NCBI GenBank assembly: GCA_019426215.1 | Contig: CM033391.1 | Location: 11,954,708-12,018,707 of the forward strand | Origin: Buddleja alternifolia | Taxonomy: Eukaryota > Streptophyta > Magnoliopsida > Lamiales > Scrophulariaceae | DNA: 64,000 bases | Direction of reading: 5' to 3' | In this document: positions 1 to 10,557 of the stretch, piece after piece | Layout: the number at the start of each line of letters is the position of its first letter | How positions within the stretch are numbered: position 1 is the stretch's first letter | Position numbers and translations under genes: made by a program | The notes under the pieces: generated by a model | Seen by the model: only the letters and a program-made list of their open reading frames with translations | Told to the model about the DNA's origin: nothing | Database searches by the model: none

Positions 1-1107
1 TACAAACTGGATAAGGCACTCTATGGCCTTAAACAAGCACCAAGAGCATGGTATGACACTCTCTCTATCTTCCTTATAGGTAAAGGCTTTTCAAAAGGCA
101 GCGTTGACACAACGTTATTTAAAATTACCCATAATAAAGATATTCTCTTAGTCCAAATCTATGTTGATGATATTATATTTGGTTCTACTAATAAGCGACT
201 GTGTGAGAAATTTTCGAAAATGATGCAAGATCAATTTGAAATGAGCATGATGGGTGAATTAACTTTCTTCTTAGGATTACAAGTTAAGCAACTCCCTAAT
301 GGAATATTTATAAACCAAGCTAAATATACTAGAGATATGATTAAGAAATTTGGTATGGAAAATGCATCATCTTCAAAAATTCCAATGAGCCAGACGCTTA
401 AGTTAGATAAAGATGAAAGTGGGAAGAAAATTGATATCACTAACTATAGGGGTATTATTGGATCACTTCTTTATCTTACCGCTAGTAGACCTGATATTAT
501 GTTTTCGGTATGCATGTGTGCACGTTTTCAATCTGATCCTAGAGAATCACACTTAATTGCTACCAAGAAGATCCTTAAGTACCTAAAAGGCACACAAAAT
601 GTGGGCTTATGGTATCCACAGGATTCTTCTTTTGAACTAATTGGTTATTCAGATGCAGATTTTGCAGGATGCAAAATAGATAGAAAAAGTACTAGTGGTA
701 CATGTCAATTTCTAGGTGATAGACTAGTTTCGTGGCATAGTAAGAAACAACAATCCATAGCGACTTCTACCGCTGAGGCAGAATATGTAGCCGCTGGAAG
801 CTGTTGTGCACAAATCCTTTGGATGAGGCAACAACTTAGAGATTATGGAATAATCCTAGGTCCTACCCCAATCCATTGTGATAACCAAAGTGCTTTAGCT
901 ATGACCCAAAATCCTGTTCTTCATTCTAGAACCAAACACATTGACATTAGATACCATTTCTTGCGTGACCATGTTCAAAAGAAAGATATCTCCATGCACT
1001 TCATTGGAACTGACAAACAACTGGCAGATATCTTCACAAAAGCGCTCAACGAACAACGCTTTCTCACTTTGAGAAGTGAATTAGGTATGATCGATTTAAA
1101 CGCTTAA
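1..1107 (+). CDS. Copia polyprotein 3' end: reverse transcriptase and RNase H (partial)
   Basis: The frame is open from base 1 to the stop at 1105-1107, giving 368 residues of a larger pol polyprotein whose start is off the window. Near the beginning is the copia reverse transcriptase signature LYGLKQAPRAWY, followed by the catalytic YVDD box (about residues 54-57) and the conserved FFLGLQV segment. The RNase H domain follows from about residue 200, with SDADFAG, KSTSG, STAEAEYVA and the distal HIDIRYHFLRD and LADIFTKAL blocks. Reverse transcriptase copies the element RNA into DNA and RNase H removes the RNA, acting in cytoplasmic virus-like particles. No stop or frameshift is seen in the visible part, unlike the downstream extra gene. 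Confidence 0.93.
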   Translation, partial: YKLDKALYGLKQAPRAWYDTLSIFLIGKGFSKGSVDTTLFKITHNKDILLVQIYVDDIIFGSTNKRLCEKFSKMMQDQFEMSMMGELTFFLGLQVKQLPNGIFINQAKYTRDMIKKFGMENASSSKIPMSQTLKLDKDESGKKIDITNYRGIIGSLLYLTASRPDIMFSVCMCARFQSDPRESHLIATKKILKYLKGTQNVGLWYPQDSSFELIGYSDADFAGCKIDRKSTSGTCQFLGDRLVSWHSKKQQSIATSTAEAEYVAAGSCCAQILWMRQQLRDYGIILGPTPIHCDNQSALAMTQNPVLHSRTKHIDIRYHFLRDHVQKKDISMHFIGTDKQLADIFTKALNEQRFLTLRSELGMIDLNA

Positions 1108-1937
1108 ATCATAAAGCATCATATTTAATAGGCATATAATTTAAGGGGAATCCACTTTATGTTTATGTCTAAAGCGTTTATCAAAATTTGAAATGAGTCA
1201 TCAACTTTAGGGGGAACTCTAAAATTGTACTTACTTCAATGTATCAAGCGACTGTGATCAAAAATGACTTTCAAAATCTTAAGCATTGATCACTAGCTCT
1301 TATCTTTTATGCATGACAAAATCAATCTCTAATAATGTTGTCTCTCATAAATCCAAGCGATTGATTCAGTTATTGAAATATTTTATTAAAAGACTTCAGC
1401 GTTGAAAGGATTCCCACTTTAACGCTAAGTAACTCGATTTCAAAAATTCATGCATAGTTTTCATCGCTAAAGAGAACGTGTGGATAAGTCCAAAAGATCA
1501 GATTTGACAACTACCCACACGTGCCTATCAAATCAAACTGACGGTTATGATTCCTATCTAAACTGAGGCGGTTCAGTGATTGCATGAGTCTGAGTAAGTG
1601 TCAGTACACTATCAGGCGCATGCACTTCACGCTGAAAATTTCAAATTTTTTCAAACTGTTTCAAATTAACTGCGGATCCGAAAATGTTATAGTACCCTAC
1701 TTTACCACACTTTTTGACATCCAAAATTAAATGTACACGGTTCAGATTCCTTTTGTCATTAACCTCTGAACACGTGTCATTCATCTGTCAATTGAGGAGT
1801 TACTTTCACCTTCTATTTAAACTCACCAAGACTTTTACAGAACACCTTTATCACTTCCAATCTTTCCTACTGTAAAAGCTTTTTCTCTCCAAAGGCAAAA
1901 ACTCCTCTATTTTCTTCAAAAGCTTCAACTTTCAGCA
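1108..1937 (+). other. Untranslated spacer between pol and the extra gene of the Sirevirus
   Basis: No coding frame of note in these 830 bases. The part from about 1680 to 1937 reads like a plant promoter and leader: a TATTTAAA stretch near 1813 is followed by a CT-rich leader and then the ATG at 1938. This could let the extra gene be expressed from its own transcript; that is inference from sequence only. Confidence 0.5.
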
Positions 1938-3161
1938 ATGGCACCCAAAGTTTCAAAATCTTCCAAGACAGCAACTAAACCAGTTACAGTTAACGCCGGA
2001 TTTTTGGTTAACTGGGACTATCTTTTGATAACCAGAACTTCCCTCTTCGAACGATTCTTTCACTCGTTCAAGAATCTGGTTTGAAAGACATGCTTACTAC
2101 TACTTTCAACTACTTTGAAGAAGAATCTCTCCACTTTTTCTACAATGGTCAAATTTCTGAAGACGGAAACTCCATATCCTGCGTCTTTCCCTATGCAAAA
2201 GAGACCTTTGTCCTCACTCCTTCTCTGGTTTCTTCATTACTTGTTCTGCCTAATACTGGCATTGAGGTAGAACGTGTAAATCTCGGCGATGCTACCAAAG
2301 TTTGGGACGTGATAAAGAAAGAAGATGTTCACAACGCCTACGAGCCCAACTTCAAGAAGAACGATATGAAAGGCGAATATGTCATCCTCTCTGACATATG
2401 TTCAAAGATTATTGAATGCAGAAAAGGGACGTTCGATAAAATCACTAACATTCAATACAAGATGATGGTTGCCATCCTGACCAAGTTAAAAGTTAACTGG
2501 TCTCTTTACGTGTTTAATCGCTTTAAAGCAGCGATGGCTAAGTCTGTTAATGCCAAGCCTTACGGGATTTTGCTAAGTCGTATTCTCTGCTCTAGAGGAT
2601 ATACGCAAGCTTCTGGGAAAAAGATCCCAGCGACCAAGTTTTATGGCAAGAAAATGATAAGCGAGTTTCTTAACCCGCGGAAACCTGGCGGAGCAGCGGT
2701 TCCAAAAGATTAGCGTGTTGTTCGCAGTGATGATGAAGATCAAGCGTCTTCTTCTTCATCATCATCAGAAGAAGTGGTGGTCAGGTGACCTAAGAGAAAG
2801 ATCATTCTCAAAGTGGCTGAGCCATCCAAGCCCGCAAAGAAGCAAAAGCCTGAACTGAAGAAGAAGAAGCCGGAACCCAAAAAGAAACAAAAGATCCCTT
2901 CTCCTTCTCCCTCGCCTAAGTCTCCTTCTCCTCCTCCAGCGTTTTTCTTTTCCGTTCCTGAGGAAGAAGAGACAGCAGTGGAAGAAGAAGTACCGCTTGC
3001 ACGAAGGCATACTCCTACTCCCACTCCCGCATTATCTTCTAGCGCTCCCACAAATCCAGCGCTTAGAGAGTCAGCGAGTGCTTCCGTCTCTGACGCTGTT
3101 CCCGAAATCAGCTCAGATCCTCAAGCCGTTTCTCCATCTGAAAGGCTTCCCAATGTTCAGG

Positions 3162-3250
3162 GTAAGTATTTGCTAAGCAAATTAGTCTATCCTTTCCTCG
3201 TTAGTTTCCTAAGTCTCTAACGCTAGGATAAAAACAAAAAATTCTCTCAG
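3162..3250 (+). other. Putative intron 1 in the Sirevirus extra gene
   Basis: 89 bp with donor CAGG|GTAAGT and acceptor CTCTCAG|CA. The Ser/Pro-rich frame before it (frame of 2813) and the acidic frame after it (3251-3430) join in the same reading phase (phase 1). The gap contains stop codons. Inferred from splice signals and frame; no transcript evidence. Confidence 0.55.
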
Positions 3251-3430
3251 CACCAAGTGAAGCAGATATTCATTATGTTCTCAACACGCTTGAAGAACTA
3301 AATATCCCTATTCGTGCTGATCCAATAACTTCTTTTATCGATTTAGAACCCGAAGAAGAAGTTCAGGAGCCTGAGGAACTTGTCCAAGAAACAGATCAAG
3401 CGACTAAGACAGTCGATGATAGTCCTCAGG

Positions 3431-3511
3431 GTAAGCGATGTAGTATTTTCTTTGTAAATTTCTACTCAGTAGGAATTTTTGCTTGCTTTTCTCAATCGCT
3501 TACATGTTCAG
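3431..3511 (+). other. Putative intron 2 in the Sirevirus extra gene
   Basis: 81 bp with donor CAGG|GTAAGC and a T-rich stretch before acceptor ATGTTCAG. The flanking frames again join in phase 1, as at intron 1. The exon after it (3512 onward) stays open until a frameshift near 3630. Confidence 0.55.
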
Positions 3512-6490
3512 CTCATGACGGAGCTCATGATGAACCAATCGCTGAAGCCCCTCCTCTCTCGGAGATTCCAGTTGAACTAGACGTGGACATGGCAACTGTT
3601 GTGAATATTGCTAAAGAAGCATCCAAGTTCTTCCTGACGCTGAAAGCTCATCAGCGAGTGAAGCAACTTTAAACGCTGAGCGGTCGATAGAAGTGGCCCC
3701 CATTCCAACAGAAGCTATTGCCCTTGTTCCTACGCCAACCGGACCTCCTCCTCGTGTCATTGATTTCTTCCCGCACGGATATCATCCAGACGTCGAATTT
3801 TATTATGCCGCCAGAGAACGTGACGCTCAAATGCTTGCCGAGTTGGAAATAAACTTTCAAACCACTCTCCATCGGCCCGATATGTCCAACACCAAGAAAT
3901 TTGAGTTTTTCGAGCGTATTGCAGATCTAGGACTATATGACTTAGAGCGACTTCAATCTCGCTTTGAGTACATTCGTCGTCCAGTGTTCAATAGAGCTGA
4001 CCTTGATCAACAGCGATTCACTCTAACCGGTCGCTCGGACGAGTCCTTTTATCCTCTGCGCCCAAGCAAGATTGTTTTCAAGAACCCACACATGGGTGAT
4101 TGGAACAAAAATCCTGATGAGGAAGATCTCAATAAGATAGGATATTCTGCTCTCCCCTCCGTTGTCAAGTCTCCCCAGAACGCTCTCTCTCCTAATCCAC
4201 TCAAACTCTGGAAAGGCAAAGGCTCGCTTGTTGCGGAGCGCCCAAATCCGGTCAACTCGTGGATTGAAGATGAGGCTCGTGAATATCTTGCCAGATTATG
4301 GGCTGAAGACTATGATGATGAAACGGAACGCTTCGAGAAATTCTTAGCAGCTAGAAAAGAGCAAAACAAAGCGAACAAACTTGGAAAACGATGGATGATG
4401 GATACAGCCAAATGGGCTGAAGAGTTCGTTCTTCACTTCTACACCCTTGATGAACTCGTCAAATATCCATTCCTGTTTAATTTTGGAATAGAATACAGAC
4501 GCCGAGGATTTGCCACCTTTTTGCTTCAACAGCGTCAGATAATTGCCGGGAATGTTAGCACTTTGCCACGATACAGACAGCCAATCGAAAGCTACATTCG
4601 CCAGCAGCTCGCCTTATTCAGCCAGGGCGGACGCTACGTTTTGCATCCTCGTGCAGACTTTGTTCAACGAATCTTCCCTGACCTCAACGAAGACGCTTCG
4701 TCAAGTAAACAACCAGTTCTTCAAGGCCAGAGTCAGATTCGTGTTGACACTTCAACAGAACACGCTGAGTTTGCTGAGTTCCACCGAGATATGAGAGCAG
4801 TGATAGAAAATGTCCAAGCGTTGGATACAAGTTTCAATCACTATTCAGGGTTAAACGATTTCCGAGGATATACTCTCCACCCTGTGCTCTTCAGTGAACA
4901 GAATATTCAAGTGGCCAAGATGATCTCGCTGATTAGGCCAGTGGACCAAGAAGCAGCTCAAGCGTTCATGCCGTTGATTTTGGACTTTTTCAACAAATAT
5001 ACATCAGGGATTGCTTTACCAGAAGGTGTGCAACTTGCACTAAGTACTGACGAGCGCGAAGACGCTATATTCTTTATCCCGCAATCTAGCCTGATCAGTC
5101 CCCGGCATGTGATGGAAGCCCTTGGCCCCCTCTGGGTTATTGGCATTAGAGAACCTTCTCCTCCCTCAATCCAAATTCTGGAAGAAGATTCTGCTCCTAC
5201 TGCGGAAGTCGCTCATCTTCCTGAGGCTTCCTTGCCAGATTCTTCTAGCGCCCCAGTAGTCGAGCCCCCAGCGATTGCTGATTCTACCTTGGATCACGCA
5301 ATTGAAGAAGTGCACGCTGAAATTGCTCAAGCGCCTGTAGAACCTCTCCTAAGAGATAAAACCAAAGGCAAGGCTGCAGTTTCAAGTTCTTACGGACTTC
5401 TCCATCCCCAGAGCGTCCTTCTTCGGATTCAGATTCAGACAGTGATTTAGAGGCCCGAGATTTCAGAAAGGCTGTACGGAACTCGCTTCACCACATCGAA
5501 GGTTCCTGCTCCAAGCTTTCTGAAGCCGCTGACAGACAGACTCGCTTAATGTCTGATACGCGAAGCCGTGACATTGCCAACGCTTCAAATTACAGCACCA
5601 TTGCTATCATGGAAAGCATGTCCCCTCTTATCGCTGAGCTCTCCTCTGAATTCAATCGTCACCTTGCTCAGAGCGCTTCGGCTGATGCGGACAGACACGC
5701 TTCATCCGATGCCGTCGCTCAGAGTGTCGCCCAACAGATTGCTCTTCTAGTCGAAGAAGTTAGACTTTTGCGCCGCGATGTCGCTGATCTAAAATTGTCC
5801 CTTGATGAAGTCAGAAGGGGGAAAGTAAAGAAAAGACCAAAGCGATTTCCAAGACGGATAATAAACATTGGCGTTCGATGTTCGATGAACTGGTAAGCAT
5901 TAAGAGAATGCTATCCAAGAAACGAAAACCAAGGTATTATCTCGGAAAATACGCTCTTCCCAGTTGGACCCCGACTTCTTAGAGAGTATGGGATTTCATG
6001 CTTATGCCGGACCGCTACAACGACCTGTAAATTGGAGACCGTCAAATGACCGTCAAAGAGATATATATTATGATCTGATTCGAGAACTTGGCATTCCACC
6101 AAGGGATTGGACGGAAAGGTTGTTAGAGCTAAATGAAAGCGCCAGACTCCGCAGGCATGACTATGATGAAGTCCAGCATACAACTATGATCGACATTGAT
6201 CGACTCTTAAAAGAACTAGCGTTAGAAGTTCTTCAAGGCGAAGAAAGAGCAAAGCGACAGAAGAAATAAATGTTTTTGCGTATTTTATTTCCTTCTTATT
6301 CTTTTCAGTATAAATCATGTATGCTTCATTTCAATATATATGAATGATTTATTGCTGAAACAACTTATTGAAGCCAACCTAACTTTAACTAACATTACTA
6401 ATCTTTCAAACGCTGACTTATATTCCTTTGGGCCTTTTCTTTTTTTTAACTATTAAAAATTATAAAAGAGTTACAAGTCTTGACATCATC

Positions 6491-6503
6491 AAAAAGGGGA
6501 AAT
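6491..6503 (+). promoter_or_regulatory. Polypurine tract before the 3' LTR
   Basis: AAAAAGGGGAAAT directly precedes the LTR start TGTTAGG at 6504. In LTR retrotransposons this RNase H-resistant tract primes plus-strand DNA synthesis. The 220 bases before it (6270-6490) are AT-rich and hold no gene. Confidence 0.8.
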
Positions 6504-7998
6504 TGTTAGGAAATTTCATGTTAGATGTTTTGATGATGACAAGATAGGATTCAATGTTAGACCCCAAATAAAATGTAAGTTTATGCTTTCATAGATCATT
6601 GTATAAAGCGTTTAAAGAGTTTGTAATTTTGTTTAGGCTTGTAATTTTTATCCTCATAGATTTTAGACTAAGTCTTAGCGACTGAATCAATAATAGAATT
6701 CTAGGTGTCTATTTGAGAAGAAGTTGAAGACCAGCGTCTGAAATCAACCGAAGATGAAGATTCCTTCTTAGCGCCTGTCAAACGCTAAGAGACCGCAGTT
6801 CAGGATTCATGAATCAAGCGTTCAAATACTCAAGCGACTTATAGAAGATTCACCTGAAATAAATCCTCAAGTCATAAAGGACTTAAATGCAATCATTCAA
6901 CGGACATTTATTTCCAACGGGAAATAAATTCAAATTGCATTAAATGCCTGATAAGAGCATTAAATGTGATAAGCTACTGTGACTTGTGGACAAGCCTCCT
7001 TTGACCAGACTGTCAGAACTTTCAGAGTTTTAGCTGCTCCCGTCCAATCGGTTCCAGCGAATTTTCAGGAATGTCAGATTTTAGGTACAATCACGCGCTA
7101 CGTGAAAGGCACGCTCCTACATGTGTCCAACGGACAGATCCCAAGAAATTGCCTATAAATACCTTACTCCAGAAAATCAAAATATGTAGAACAACATCAA
7201 GAATATACGAGAAATTATTGCCAAAAATCCTACGTACATTCTTTCTGGAAAAAGCTTAGAAATTTCATAGCCAAAACCTTTCAAGCTTTCTATCTACATT
7301 CCAGACAGTCACAAATATCTCAAATATCTTCCAAAGAAGAAATCCAAACTCCAACTGAGATATTCCAAGTTGTTTGATCTTCTTTAAAACAAACAAACCC
7401 TAGTGATAAACCTCAACCTTTCATCTGAGTGAGAAAAGTTGTTGAAACCTTTCAGGCAGTATTTCTGAGTGAGAGAAGCTTGAAGAAGACGATCTTCATT
7501 GGTGCTGAAGTCTGTGTGATCAAGGAGCCCAAGATCATTTTCATCCATTACTATTTTGTAGAAGTTTCTGTGTGATCCTTTGATAATCATCATAGTAATT
7601 TCCTCCAAGTGAAAAAGGAGAAGAAGGACGTAGCTGGGATTACATCACCCAGTGAACCTTACAAATTATTGTGTCATTTATTTTATTGTCTTATATTATT
7701 CACTTCATATTATTCTGAAAAAGACAAGTAAAATTGCAAAGCGATTAATTCAACTAAAAGACGCTAAACATTATTTCCGCTGTGCTAACCCTGATTAAGC
7801 GATCTAAGCGTTGCCCTACTTTGGTAAACTGCTGAAATCACTAAGTCTAAGTTAACTATTCTGAAGCGTCTGACCCAAGCGCTCAGTTTTTCCAAGCGTT
7901 CAAATTTCTAAAGTGATACGAAAATTTTGTGAAGTCGAAAAAGACTTCAGGGTCTATTCAACCCCCCCCTTCTAGACCCTTTCGTATGCCACTTGGGA
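6504..7998 (+). repeat. 3' LTR of the Sirevirus
   Basis: Starts TGTTAGGAAATTTCATG immediately after the polypurine tract. Its end, CTTTCGTATGCCACTTGGGA, matches the end of the solo LTR at 52181-53867, which continues with CCAACA; here the final six or so bases differ, so the terminus is lost or mutated. A TATAAATA box near 7153 is followed by a long leader, as expected for the U3/R promoter of the element. The word AGCG (either strand) is frequent across the LTR. No protein is encoded. Confidence 0.85.
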
Positions 7999-8429
7999 AC
8001 GTTGCATGGGATGAAGGGGTTATTCCTCACAAGATCACTCGTGCCCAAAACAACTTAGGCTAGTTTGGCAGCCGCTTGTTTGTGTGAAGAGCTAACGGTA
8101 CGAGGTCTGGGCTAAGGATTGTTAGCCGACTATCTCGGCAGGTAACACGGCGTTAGTCGTGCCAATTTGGCAGGGCAGAGGCGGTCTAGCATATTTTTGG
8201 GTGTGTGCCGCGGTGATCACGTAAACTTGGCGTGGTGGTCAGTTGGTGTACTTTTGTATGGTGCAAAAAGGGGTTGGCGAAGGACGGCAAGTGAGCTCCG
8301 CCGGCGCTCCCACCAGGCCTCCACTAGGGGGGCATGTTGGCCCCCTACGACCTCTAGGAGTAACAATAAAGGAGCGAAACTGTCAAGGCCTCCACGCCCA
8401 TACATGGCGACAAGGCTAAGGTCTCCGGC
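7999..8429. other. Non-coding stretch between the Sirevirus LTR and a degenerate coding region
   Basis: Relatively GC-rich, with no long frame that looks real. It is probably the 5' part of the degraded element whose coding remnants follow, but I see no LTR, inverted repeat or primer site to prove it. Confidence 0.35.
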
Positions 8430-8948
8430 TCTTCGGGGTTCGCCCAGGCCGGCCGAGTGTTGTCCATTCTTGACTTCGACTCCATGATGGCCGATTTTAG
8501 TACTAAGGGTGCTCAGGGTCCCCTTTCTGGTGTTTTAACTAATCCCCAGGGTACATTGGTCTTGATGGAGGGGGACGCTGAGAGTGTGCAGGGATGTTCA
8601 ACCAACTCCCCTCCTAATAGCTACTGTGGTACATGAGTTGTTCCTCGGGGAAAGCCAGGTATTTTTGAGGGGCGTGCACCTGTACGCTCCACACCCCCAA
8701 GAGCTCCTCATGAAAAACATGTTCGTGATCTTTCTCCCGGGAGTTCTAGCTCTTCCGGTCTTGGCAAAAGGTTATTTACCTTTAGGGTGAATCAGGAACT
8801 CGAAGTTCAATCTTTCTGGAATATCAGTGATTCTGTAACCCCTTGGTCATTGACGAGGGTTGTTGTGACCAATCACGATTCCAACCGTTTATTCTTTCTT
8901 ACAGCTGAGAGAATTGATCAAGAGATTTCTGCGAAGCAGGATGAGTGA
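8430..8948 (+). pseudogene. Coding remnant, family not recognised
   Basis: One frame reads through about 170 codons with a single in-frame TGA at 8634-8636 and a natural-looking stop at 8946-8948. The product includes SILDFDSMMADFSTKG, a Pro/Ser-rich stretch, and a C-terminal part with LFTFRVNQELEVQSFWN. The even amino-acid composition suggests former coding sequence. It may belong with the next remnant (8985-9515) as exons or frames of one gag-like or 'gypsy-type transposon' protein, as the spacer at 8949-8984 looks intron-like. I cannot assign a function. Confidence 0.35.
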
Positions 8949-8984
8949 TTATATTTAGGCATTCTTGCCATTACTTTTTATGTT

Positions 8985-9515
8985 ATGGATGGCCCTTCAT
9001 TTTTTACATGTCATATTTCTTCATTCTTTCACTCAATCCAACTCTCTCATCACCTTCGCCTCAAATATGAAGAACTAAAGGGGAAGGATAACAAGTGTCT
9101 TTGGGAAAACCAAACTCTTCTCTCTAGCTCTTTCAGGGCCAAGGAGTCAGCCACCAAATGGGAGGATAAGTATAAAGATGTTAAGGGAAAGCTTGATGCA
9201 GAAGTATTCTGCGGTCGCGACTTTTTTAAATCGGATGTAGGGAAGAAGACACTATGCGATGCAGGAAAGCGGCGGTGGAGAAGTTCTAAAAAAGTGTTAA
9301 TTATATGGAGGAGTTCAATAAGAGGGTGTATGATATCGCCAAAGGCTTTATGGCCAAGACGGTCCGCATATGACGTAGGGCTCTTCGAGAAAGTGGTCGT
9401 GAACCGAAGGATGACTTCAAGTGGTTGTATGGTGATATTCCCAATGCTAGTGATGGGGAGGTGGACATGGGGGGCAATCCTGAGAGTTGAGGTGACAGCT
9501 ACCCCGCTCGGCACT
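8985..9515 (+). pseudogene. Degenerate coiled-coil protein, gag-like of gypsy-type elements (uncertain)
   Basis: The frame from about 9055 encodes a charged, heptad-like region (KYEELKGKDNK, then AKESATKWEDKYKDVKGKL) typical of the C-terminal coiled coil of plant proteins labelled putative gypsy-type transposon. Frame changes near 9275, 9300 and 9370 are evident because the expected coiled-coil sequence continues in other frames (for example YMEEFNKRVYDIAKGFMAK). The gene is therefore dead. Assignment rests on general resemblance only. The minus-strand frame over the same stretch is a shadow. Confidence 0.4.
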
Positions 9516-10557
9516 TAGCCCCAGTTGTCTTTGTTAATTTGGCTCATCTATTTGCTCTGTTTACCCTTATGTGGGAGGCTTTCCTCTAAGACTTTACATG
9601 TCATTTTATGTGGTTTTTATGACTGTTTCCCATCATTTGTACTTTGTAGAACTATTTTCGATAGCCCGACTGTGGGCTAGTCTAACTTTTGTGGCGTTCT
9701 CATTTTTGTCTTGGCGTATAACACTTTAACCTCTTTAGGCTTCGTGTATGTTTTATCTTTTTTGAACCCTTGGCTTCATAAGCGTTAGGTTAAATACTTA
9801 ATTGTTTATCTATACCCCGTGGCTTCATGAGATTTGGAGGGTGCCTATGGCGTTATTCTTAATATTGAGGTGTTGAAGATGCTATTTATGACCTCTTCCA
9901 CCCGTTGCCTTATGACTTTAGCATGGCGTCGTGGGCGCTTTTAGAGCCCATGGCGTTATTCTTAATATTGGATTGTTGAGGATGCTATTTATGACCTCTT
10001 ACACCTGTTGCCTTACGATTTTAGCAGGCGTCGTGAGAGCTTTTGTAGCCTTTTACTGACGAGTTTTAGTCCTTGGGCTTTATTTGCTTAAAAATAGTAG
10101 CTAAAAATATTCTTAGTTTCTACACCTCCTTGCCCCACACTCCTTAATGTGTTTACTATGAGTAAAACATTTAGGACTAAGTTTTGTATAGGGTAGTTTA
10201 TAATATCTATTGTCAGTTTTTTGTATGGATTGACCATGTGTATGTTTTGTAAGTCAATGACTATCTAGGCACTTTGCCTTGCCCCCCACTCCCTAAGAGT
10301 CTTCTACATGGTTGATACATTTGGGAGTAAGGTTTTTACAACATGTTATATGGAAGCTTGAATTTATTTTTTATGGTGTAAAGTGGATCATCACCTTAGT
10401 CGTATTCGTATAATCTCGGTCCATACTCTATGTTGAAGGGGGTTATTTTATCTGGTGTTGAGAAAAAACTAGTTGCTTTTTAGTTGTGGCAAAGTAGTAC
10501 CTTGCACACTATTTTTGTATTCCCTTTTTTATTTTAATGCAATTGACTTTTCCAAAA
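9516..10557. other. Intergenic or degraded-element sequence without genes
   Basis: About 1 kb of T-rich DNA with no credible coding frame. It contains a two-copy tandem repeat (9848-10053) and ends in an A-rich run (about 10554-10564) exactly where the next copia fragment begins. It probably represents the 3' untranslated part of the degraded element to its left. Confidence 0.4.
9848..10053. repeat. Two-copy tandem repeat, unit about 103 bp
   Basis: TGGCGTTATTCTTAATATTG begins both copies, at 9848 and 9951, and the similarity runs through CTATTTATGACCTCTT and the end of each unit. The copies differ by several substitutions, so the duplication is not recent. Confidence 0.75.

Larger units (their letters stand above)
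1938..6269 (+). pseudogene. Degenerate extra gene of the Sirevirus (plant transposon protein domain plus coiled coil), in env-like position
   Basis: The gene probably starts at ATG 1938 (basic N-terminus MAPKVSKSSK). A frameshift near 2025 moves to the frame of 2081-2713, a region resembling the 'putative plant transposon protein' domain found in many plant genomes. In-frame stops follow at 2711-2713 and near 2786. Next come a Lys/Pro/Ser-rich stretch (2813-3161), two intron-like gaps (3162-3250 and 3431-3511), a frameshift near 3630, a long open part (3693-5397), another frameshift, and an Asp/Ser-rich and coiled-coil-like region (5400-5896). The last part (about 5950-6269) is in yet another frame. 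Sireviruses often carry an envelope-like ORF here, but I see no clear signal peptide or membrane segment, so I call the position env-like and not the protein. Function unknown. Confidence 0.7.
1..7998 (+). mobile_element. Sirevirus-type Ty1/copia retrotransposon, 3' part
   Basis: The element enters from the left edge, so its 5' LTR, gag, protease and integrase are outside the window. In order it shows the end of pol (1-1107), an untranslated gap, a long degenerate extra gene (1938-6269), a purine-rich tract (6491-6503) and a 3' LTR (6504-7998). An extra gene between pol and the 3' LTR is the hallmark of the Sirevirus (SIRE/Maximus) lineage of copia elements; that lineage call is from known family architecture. 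A solo LTR of the same family lies at 52181-53867. Stops and frameshifts in the extra gene indicate an inactive copy. The right end lacks the terminal bases seen in the solo LTR, so the LTR is slightly eroded or truncated there. Confidence 0.85.

Noticed and set aside
2740..3051. Minus-strand frame rich in Gly, Ser and Phe
   Set aside because: It is the shadow of the Lys/Pro/Ser-rich plus-strand exon of the Sirevirus extra gene; low complexity and no domain.
1938..6269. Calling the Sirevirus extra gene a true envelope gene
   Set aside because: Position fits, but no signal peptide or membrane-spanning segment is clear, and the first part looks like a plant transposon protein domain instead.
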